NCBI GenBank assembly: GCA_001593845.1
Contig: LUCF01000079.1
Span: 1 to 5,021 of the forward strand
Direction of reading: 5' to 3'
DNA: 5,021 nt
From: Candidatus Bathyarchaeota archaeon B63
Lineage (GTDB): Archaea > Thermoproteota > Bathyarchaeia > Bathyarchaeales > DTEX01
Shown here: piece by piece, positions 1 through 3,633 of the stretch
How the letters are laid out: each line of letters opens with the position of its first letter
How positions within the stretch are numbered: the first letter of the stretch is position 1
Notes under the pieces: generated by a model
The model's input: only the letters and a program-made list of their open reading frames with translations
Told to the model about the DNA's origin: nothing
Databases searched by the model: none
Translations under genes and position numbers: made by a program

Positions 1-25
1 TTCTTAACCTCCCATCACGGGAACA

Positions 26-45
26 TTCCAGCCTAGGGGCCATTT
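26..45. repeat. 20-bp direct repeat, copy 1
   Basis: The 20 bases TTCCAGCCTAGGGGCCATTT occur here and again, exactly and in the same orientation, at 1582-1601. The bases on either side differ (A/C here, T/A there), so the exact match is 20 bp. Similarity continues in degenerate form for another 50-60 bases: both copies are followed by an ACGG segment, then CC(T/C)ATCAAA, a TTAAAAAT-like stretch and AAGTGTA. The core contains the palindrome CCTAGG. Copy 2 lies in a promoter region, but no gene follows this copy on the plus strand. It could be a shared regulatory box, the end of a small non-autonomous element, or the 3' end of decayed coding sequence. The repeat is certain; its function is unknown. 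Confidence 0.85.
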
Positions 46-284
46 CATATGAGACGGATGCAGCTCCCTATCAAATAATAGGTTACTTAAAAATTAAGTG
101 TAGATTGATTTGGGGTCCCTAATATACTGAACACGGCCCTTTTCCTCATCCATCAATAGGAGGCTCAAATCCTCATTAAATAGACATTCCACGTTTCAAT
201 ACGATAATTTATTCCTTATCAATTAGGAGGAATCTAATGGGCTTATTAAAAGCGAGAAACTCGTAATTTTAGTCTTGGGAGGTG
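46..284. other. Gene-poor AT-rich stretch downstream of vapC
   Basis: I see no convincing gene here. On the minus strand one frame is open from a GTG at 190-192 to a TAA at 94-96 (32 residues with a protein-like, charged composition, containing MDEEKGRVQYIRDPKS). The same frame continues past that stop to a second stop at 4-6, passing through repeat copy 1, where it reads KWPLGW. This may be a gene remnant or chance; there is no ribosome binding site before the GTG. On the plus strand, AGGAGG at 225-230 precedes an ATG at 237 that opens only nine codons, so it gives no gene. Confidence 0.5.
249..263 (-). terminator. Possible terminator of vapBC
   Basis: Read on the minus strand about 22 bases after the vapC stop, a CGAG-TTT-CTCG hairpin (253-263) is followed by CTTTT. 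The stem is only 4 bp and the T-run short. Archaeal termination depends mainly on T-runs, so this is a weak candidate. Confidence 0.25.
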
Positions 285-686
285 TCAAGTTTTTATGATC
301 TCTTCTATGCTTGTCGCCTTTACATAATCTCCTATTTTTCCTTTGAGTTTTTCATCCTCTGTTACGAATGGAATCTTTTTGGTTTTTGCGACGAAGATGT
401 AGGCTGAGTCGTAAAAGGTTATCTTAAATTCTTTAGCTATCTTCAGTATCTCCTGTTCGTGGCACTCTATACCGGTTATGTTCAACAATCTTAGCGTCAT
501 CTTAATCAGGTCTGCTAGACGAGCATATTCTTCATCATCAATATCCCCCACCAGGACCCTCCTTCTCCATAAGATGTTTCCAAGCTCGTACCTCGCAATG
601 TCTACCGTATAATTTTTGTTCAGAACCCTTACGTTTCCCCTGATTAGAGCTTCAAATATCGATGACGCGTCAAAGAGGAGGGTCAT
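285..686 (-). CDS. vapC: VapC-type PIN-domain ribonuclease toxin
   Basis: Probable toxin of a type II VapBC module. PIN-domain proteins of this kind are Mg2+-dependent endoribonucleases that cut RNA (tRNA, rRNA or mRNA) and stop growth when the antitoxin is lost. The 133-residue protein is of normal VapC length and keeps the four acidic positions expected of the active site: D6 in FDASSI, E34 in YELGNILW, D93 in FYDSAYIFVA and D111 in VTEDEKLKGK. The start ATG at 684-686 overlaps the vapB stop as ATGA, a standard sign of translational coupling and good support for this start. The gene is complete and appears functional. Its RNA target cannot be read from the sequence. Base composition is more AT-rich than in the metabolic genes downstream, which fits a horizontally mobile module. 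Confidence 0.9.
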   Translation of the reverse strand: MTLLFDASSIFEALIRGNVRVLNKNYTVDIARYELGNILWRRRVLVGDIDDEEYARLADLIKMTLRLLNITGIECHEQEILKIAKEFKITFYDSAYIFVAKTKKIPFVTEDEKLKGKIGDYVKATSIEEIIKT

Positions 687-913
687 CTCGATTCCCTATC
701 CTCTCTTATAGATTCCACTATGAATTCTCTTGAGAACCTGTTTAAGACGTTCTTTAATTCCTTAAGTTTGTCCTCTATCTCCTCAATCTCCCTTCTCCTC
801 AACTCCTCATCGATAGCCCTTTTTAATATCTTTGAGGGTTTTATGCCGAGTTTTTCAAGCTTCTCCTTAACTTCTATGGGTACCTTCACGGAAACCGTAA
901 TGTACCTACCCAT
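683..913 (-). CDS. vapB: VapB-type antitoxin, ribbon-helix-helix/CopG-like
   Basis: Probable antitoxin that neutralises the adjacent VapC and, as a DNA-binding dimer, represses its own operon. From the ATG at 913 the product is 76 residues. The N-terminal strand MGRYITVSVKVP and the following helices (EVKEKLEKLGIKPSKILKRA, roughly residues 14-33) match the archaeal VapB/RHH pattern. The basic and acidic C-terminal half (residues 36-76, rich in E, K and R) is probably the helical arm that wraps the toxin. I chose 913 over the in-frame ATG at 925 because GGGTGG lies a few bases before it and because family members start just before the xYITVSVK strand. The 925 start would add only MGGN. The gene overlaps vapC by 4 bases and is transcribed first. 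Confidence 0.85.
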   Translation of the reverse strand: MGRYITVSVKVPIEVKEKLEKLGIKPSKILKRAIDEELRRREIEEIEDKLKELKNVLNRFSREFIVESIREDRESR

Positions 914-944
914 ATTACCACCCATAATAGTTATAAAAAAGAAA

Positions 945-954
945 GAATTTAAGG
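945..954 (-). promoter_or_regulatory. Candidate vapBC promoter (TATA-like)
   Basis: On the minus strand CCTTAAATTC lies so that initiation about 26 bases downstream would fall near 920-925. That gives a very short leader carrying the GGGTGG ribosome binding site for the ATG at 913. A second AT-rich box (TTTTTTATAA, about 932-941) is too close to serve that start. Confidence 0.4.
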
Positions 955-1177
955 TTTACCAATAGGTAGTCATATTTTTTTCACCCCTCAAATGTGAACC
1001 ACCCATCCCGAACGAACCTAAAGAAACATGCGGAGGGCAGACATCAACCTGAGCGAAAACTCGATGAGGCTTATTGAGGCTAGAGAGCCCCATATAAAAG
1101 CCCCGGGTCTACGTCCACAGGGGGAAGGGAGGCTTCTCGACAGTAGATGCGCCCGTAATGTGCAGAAATGTGGATCC
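955..1177. other. Intergenic region between divergent vapBC and Mth938 gene
   Basis: No gene is supported here. The part nearest vapB is AT-rich with a T7 run (974-980) and a small inverted repeat, TTCAC (980-984) with GTGAA (994-998). From about 1020 the composition turns GC-rich. A good TATA-like CATATAAAAG sits at 1091-1100 with no recognisable gene directly after it, then a GC-rich stretch in which TCTAC (1108-1112) can pair with GTAGA (1143-1147). Both strands happen to be open across most of 1018-1225, but neither translation resembles a known family. Confidence 0.5.
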
Positions 1178-1191
1178 CTTATAAATAAAGG
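1178..1191 (+). promoter_or_regulatory. Candidate promoter of the Mth938-domain gene
   Basis: CTTATAAATAAAGG contains a good archaeal TATA box (TTATAAATA, 1179-1187). Initiation about 26 bases downstream would fall near 1207-1210, just ahead of the GGAGGGG ribosome binding site, giving a leader of roughly a dozen bases. Confidence 0.55.
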
Positions 1192-1209
1192 CCTTGAAGT
1201 ATTCATCAT

Positions 1210-1216
1210 GGAGGGG
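1210..1216 (+). promoter_or_regulatory. Ribosome binding site deciding the Mth938 gene start
   Basis: GGAGGGG ends five bases before the ATG at 1222. It makes that ATG the likely start in preference to the in-frame GTG at 1216, which overlaps the site itself. Confidence 0.75.
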
Positions 1217-1221
1217 TGTTC

Positions 1222-1560
1222 ATGATTGAATCTTACACTTTCGGGCGAATAAGAATCGACGGCGTCACGTATACTACAGATCTAATAGTCTTTGCGGATC
1301 ACATAAAGCCCAATTGGCGGAGAATTGAAGGCCATAAATTGCATGTTGAGGACATCGTCGATATTCTAAGAGTAAAGCCGGAGATCCTTGTGGTGGGAAC
1401 GGGCTACTATGGATTTATGAAGATTCCTCCGGAGACGAAGAAGCGCCTTCAAATCGAGGGAATAAGACTTATCGAAGAGAAGACCGGAGAAGCCTACAAA
1501 ATCTACAATGAGCTTTCAAGATCGAAGCGGGTTGTCGGCGCCTTTCACCTGACCTGCTGA
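1222..1560 (+). CDS. Mth938-domain protein (DUF498/AAMDC-like)
   Basis: Small soluble protein of 112 residues consisting of a single Mth938 domain, the family that includes archaeal MTH938 and the eukaryotic NDUFAF3 and AAMDC proteins. Family signatures visible here are ITYTTD-like GVTYTTD (residues 14-20), the central VVGTGYYGFMKI (57-68) and the C-terminal YNEL...KRVVGAFHLTC (95-112), which ends the protein as usual. The length is normal for the stand-alone form. NDUFAF3 helps assemble mitochondrial complex I, but no biochemical role is established for the archaeal versions and I do not infer one. The start follows a strong ribosome binding site. The gene has its own TATA box and is transcribed away from vapBC; a 142-base gap with a separate promoter parts it from the aldo/keto reductase gene. 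Confidence 0.9.
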   Translation: MIESYTFGRIRIDGVTYTTDLIVFADHIKPNWRRIEGHKLHVEDIVDILRVKPEILVVGTGYYGFMKIPPETKKRLQIEGIRLIEEKTGEAYKIYNELSRSKRVVGAFHLTC

Positions 1561-1581
1561 TGAAAAACCCGGCATAATAGT

Positions 1582-1601
1582 TTCCAGCCTAGGGGCCATT
1601 T
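1582..1601. repeat. 20-bp direct repeat, copy 2
   Basis: Exact second copy of TTCCAGCCTAGGGGCCATTT, 22 bases after the stop of the Mth938-domain gene and about 100 bases before the aldo/keto reductase start. It is followed by the degenerate extension shared with copy 1. In this copy the extension contains a perfect dyad and the probable TATA box of the downstream gene. Confidence 0.85.
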
Positions 1602-1610
1602 ATCTGTAAC

Positions 1611-1621
1611 GGGTATTACCC
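1611..1621. promoter_or_regulatory. Dyad GGGTATTACCC, possible operator
   Basis: An 11-bp perfect palindrome (GGGTA-T-TACCC) lies 12 bases upstream of the candidate TATA box of the aldo/keto reductase gene. This is a position where archaeal regulators often bind. The matching segment of repeat copy 1 does not keep the symmetry. A role as operator is inferred only. Confidence 0.35.
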
Positions 1622-1624
1622 ATC

Positions 1625-1641
1625 AAAAAATGATTAAAAAT
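1625..1641 (+). promoter_or_regulatory. Candidate promoter of the aldo/keto reductase gene
   Basis: An A-rich BRE-like run followed by ATTAAAAAT (1633-1641) resembles an archaeal BRE/TATA pair. Initiation would fall near 1663, leaving a leader of about 40 bases that contains the 1676-1689 hairpin. Confidence 0.5.
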
Positions 1642-1675
1642 CTTCAAGTGTAATATTTCTTCAATCCCTTCAAAA

Positions 1676-1689
1676 ACGGGACTTCCCGT
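1676..1689 (+). promoter_or_regulatory. Leader hairpin abutting the ribosome binding site
   Basis: ACGGG-ACTT-CCCGT forms a perfect 5-bp stem with a 4-base loop. The next bases are GGAG (1690-1693), the probable ribosome binding site for the ATG at 1703. The hairpin could influence translation start, but it is small and may be incidental. Confidence 0.35.
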
Positions 1690-1702
1690 GGAGTGACCCT
1701 TT

Positions 1703-2821
1703 ATGCATTATCGAACGCTCGGCAAGACGGGTCTGAAGGTCTCAGTAATAGGTTTCGGGACGATCAAATTTCCGCAGATAGACCCGAAGCAGGCCTCAGA
1801 GGCCATTAACCGCGCCCTTGATCTTGGGATAAACTTCATTGATACCGCGCGGAACTACGGGGACAGCGAACGTAAAATAGGCCTTGCGATTAGGGGACGC
1901 CGCGAAGAATGCTACATTGCTACCAAGACGAGTTCACGAACCTATGAGGGGGCGATGAGGGACCTGGAGACGAGCTTGAAGGAGCTTCAGACGGACTACA
2001 TCGACCTGTGGCAGCTCCATAACATATGCGACATGAAAAGGTGGAGGGAAGTTACGGCGCCTGGAGGAGCATTGGAGGCTGCGAGAGAAGCCAAAGAGGA
2101 AGGAAAAGTGCGGCACATCGGCATCTCATCCCATCGGGCCTTGGATGTCATGAAGGAAGCGATCAGATGCGGGGACTTCGAGACGATAATGGTCCTCTAT
2201 AATCCGCTCGATGAGGAGAATACTGGACATGAAATAATCCCATTGGCTCAGAGGCATAACATAGGCGTGATAGCGATGAAGCCCCTCTCCGGAGGCACAT
2301 TGGCCCTCCCGCTTTCTGATGAGGAAAGAGAACGGAACCATAGATCCTCAGGAGGCGAATGGTTCGACCCCATCGTCCGCGGATGTCTCCGTTTCATCAT
2401 CTCGAACCCCGCGGTCAGCACCGTTATCCCGGGGATGAGGTTCACATGGGAAGTCGAGGAGAACGTTAAATCCGCGGATATGCCCCCGATGACTCAGGAA
2501 GAGAAGGATGCCCTGATCCGTGGGATCGGTAAGCTAAGGAAGACCTATAAGTACAGCCAAGAATGCCTGAGGTGCGGATACTGCCTCGACGCCTGCCCCC
2601 AAAACATCCAGATCCCAGAGGTCTTCAGAGCCGTTTATGTCTATAGGGCATATCCCGAGGAGACCCGTTACATGGGACTTGAGATTTATCAGTCCTTAGC
2701 GGTCTCCCCCGAGGAATGCATAGAATGCAGGAGCTGTGTCGAAAGATGCCCCGCCGGCATCGAAATACCTGAAAGGCTGAAGGAGGCAGCGGAGTTCTTC
2801 AAAGAAGTAATAAGGGGCTAA
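1703..2821 (+). CDS. Aldo/keto reductase with C-terminal 2x[4Fe-4S] ferredoxin domain
   Basis: Predicted cytoplasmic oxidoreductase of 372 residues, of the COG1453-like type in which an NAD(P)H-dependent TIM-barrel reductase is fused to a ferredoxin domain. The barrel covers about residues 1-275 and keeps the catalytic tetrad: D47 in NFIDTA, Y52 in RNYG, K75 in IATKTS and H106 in LWQLHN. STVIPGMR (239-246) and the E/N-rich VEEN that follows fit the cofactor-binding end. The C-terminal domain has two cluster motifs: C288, C291, C294, C298-P and C339, C342, C345, C349-P, both CX2CX2CX3CP, enough for two [4Fe-4S] clusters. This suggests electron exchange between a carbonyl/alcohol substrate, nicotinamide and ferredoxin; the substrate cannot be told. 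The start fits the conserved MxYRTLGKTGLKVSxIGFG opening and follows GGAG at 1690-1693. The gene is complete, with its own candidate promoter. Confidence 0.93.
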   Translation: MHYRTLGKTGLKVSVIGFGTIKFPQIDPKQASEAINRALDLGINFIDTARNYGDSERKIGLAIRGRREECYIATKTSSRTYEGAMRDLETSLKELQTDYIDLWQLHNICDMKRWREVTAPGGALEAAREAKEEGKVRHIGISSHRALDVMKEAIRCGDFETIMVLYNPLDEENTGHEIIPLAQRHNIGVIAMKPLSGGTLALPLSDEERERNHRSSGGEWFDPIVRGCLRFIISNPAVSTVIPGMRFTWEVEENVKSADMPPMTQEEKDALIRGIGKLRKTYKYSQECLRCGYCLDACPQNIQIPEVFRAVYVYRAYPEETRYMGLEIYQSLAVSPEECIECRSCVERCPAGIEIPERLKEAAEFFKEVIRG

Positions 2822-2862
2822 TTAGGCTGAGAATATCTAGGGAATCACATGCTCCGGGGGCT

Positions 2863-2878
2863 GGAAAAGTTAAATGGG
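2863..2878 (+). promoter_or_regulatory. Candidate promoter of the nitroreductase gene
   Basis: GGAAAAGTTAAATGGG resembles a BRE (GAAAAG) joined to a TATA box (TTAAAT). Initiation would fall near 2900, about 26 bases before the TTG start. A second AT-rich box (ATTATTAATA, 2889-2898) would instead give an almost leaderless transcript. Confidence 0.45.
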
Positions 2879-2925
2879 CCTTTAACACATTATTAATAGC
2901 ATAATCAATAGCCGGGGTTCCTGCT

Positions 2926-3447
2926 TTGGACGTTTTTGAAGCAATCAAGACCAGAAGAAGCATACGCTCCTTCACCCAAGAAGCGGTCTCAGACGAGGAG
3001 ATCGAGATGATTCTGGACGCGGCTAGATCGGCCCCCTCAGCCGGGAACATCCAGCCCTGGATATTCATAGTTGTGAAGAACCCGGAGATGAAGAGGAGGA
3101 TCAGCAGGGCAGCCCTAAATCAGTTCTTCATAGAAGAGGCGCCGGTAGTGATCGTCGTCTGCGCGGATCAGGAGAGGTCGAGAATGGGCTATGGAAGCCG
3201 CGGAGCTAACCTTTACTGCATACAGGACACCGCGGCGGCCACCCAAAACATCCTCCTTGCGGCTCATGCACTCGGCCTCGGGGCATGCTGGGTGGGGGCC
3301 TTCTATGAGGATGAGGTGAGGCAAGCCCTGAGAGTCCCGAGGGGAGTTAGGCCCGTCGCGATCGTCCCGATAGGGCATCCCGCTGAAAGGCCTGGGGCGG
3401 TATTCAAGAGGCCGCTCAGCGAGGTTGTCCGATACGAAACCTTTTAG
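2926..3447 (+). CDS. Nitroreductase-family FMN oxidoreductase
   Basis: Predicted soluble FMN-dependent NAD(P)H oxidoreductase of 173 residues, a usual size for the small archaeal members, which probably act as homodimers. Visible signatures are the phosphate-binding RRSIRSF (10-16), SAPSAGNIQPWIFIVV (35-50), the long helix QDTAAATQNILLAAHALGLG (100-119) followed by ACWVGAF (120-126), and VPIGHP (147-152). Family members reduce nitro groups, flavins, quinones or enones, or have specialised biosynthetic roles; the substrate here is not readable. The start is a TTG, accepted because translation from it gives the conserved N-terminus (MDVFEAIKTRRSIR) at the expected distance and no ATG or GTG fits. 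There is no strong ribosome binding site, only GGGG nine bases upstream. It follows the aldo/keto reductase gene by 104 bases in the same direction, and could share its redox role, but a separate promoter is likely. Confidence 0.92.
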   Translation: MDVFEAIKTRRSIRSFTQEAVSDEEIEMILDAARSAPSAGNIQPWIFIVVKNPEMKRRISRAALNQFFIEEAPVVIVVCADQERSRMGYGSRGANLYCIQDTAAATQNILLAAHALGLGACWVGAFYEDEVRQALRVPRGVRPVAIVPIGHPAERPGAVFKRPLSEVVRYETF

Positions 3448-3483
3448 CCATCTAACCAGAATAATTTAGGATGTCCTTTTCAT

Positions 3484-3497
3484 CAGATTTAAAAACT
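3484..3497 (+). promoter_or_regulatory. Candidate promoter upstream of trkH
   Basis: CAGATTTAAAAACT contains the TATA-like TTTAAAAA (3488-3495). Initiation would fall near 3515-3520, leaving an unusually long leader of about 100 bases before trkH. That leader contains a short open frame ending at 3633. Confidence 0.5.
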
Positions 3498-3528
3498 GGA
3501 TCTTGATGTTAGATCGGGATAGGAGATA

Positions 3529-3633
3529 GTGACGGAGCTGATGGGGAATAAGCCGTCGGACGCTCGGGATCATCTTTTCTGCTTTACAAATCCGGAGAAG
3601 AGCCGACTGAATATTGATGCTGGACGGGCCTGA
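3529..3633 (+). CDS. Possible short leader ORF before trkH
   Basis: A frame opens at GTG 3529, or ATG 3541 with GGAG three bases before it, and runs to a TGA at 3631-3633, encoding 34 or 30 residues. AGGAG at 3521-3525 is three bases before the GTG, closer than usual. The TGA is one base before an in-frame ATG of trkH (3635), an arrangement that would allow translational coupling. The peptide (containing TNPEKSRLNIDAGRA) is polar, has no membrane segment and matches no family I know. It may be a regulatory leader, a chance frame, or less likely a shifted piece of the trkH N-terminus. Confidence 0.2.
   Translation: MTELMGNKPSDARDHLFCFTNPEKSRLNIDAGRA

Noticed and set aside
191..224. CRISPR-repeat-like start, ACGTTTCAAT
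   Set aside because: It only recalls the GTTTCAAT beginning of some archaeal CRISPR repeats. There is no second copy or spacer pattern in the window.
225..266. AGGAGG followed by ATG at 237
   Set aside because: It is a good ribosome binding site and spacing, but the frame closes after nine codons (stop at 264-266). There is no evidence of a gene or leader, as nothing follows on the plus strand.
720..965. Plus-strand 81-residue frame antisense to vapB
   Set aside because: Serine/leucine/phenylalanine-rich low-complexity translation, typical of the complement of a lysine/glutamate-rich helical gene. It is a shadow of vapB.
1005..1025. Minus-strand GTTCGGGATGGG-like string resembling a piece of 5S rRNA
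   Set aside because: The similarity is limited to about a dozen bases, with no surrounding 5S helices.
1043..1072. Possible C/D box sRNA (CTGA near 1050, CGATGAG near 1062)
   Set aside because: The internal D'/C' look is tempting, but no proper C box (RTGATGA) upstream or D box downstream is found at the required spacing.
1028..1225. Plus-strand 65-residue frame ending in an ATGA overlap with the Mth938-domain start
   Set aside because: The overlap suggests coupling, but the frame has no ribosome binding site, resembles no family, and contains the TATA box and ribosome binding site that better explain the downstream gene. The opposite strand is equally open across 1018-1209, as expected for a GC-rich stretch.
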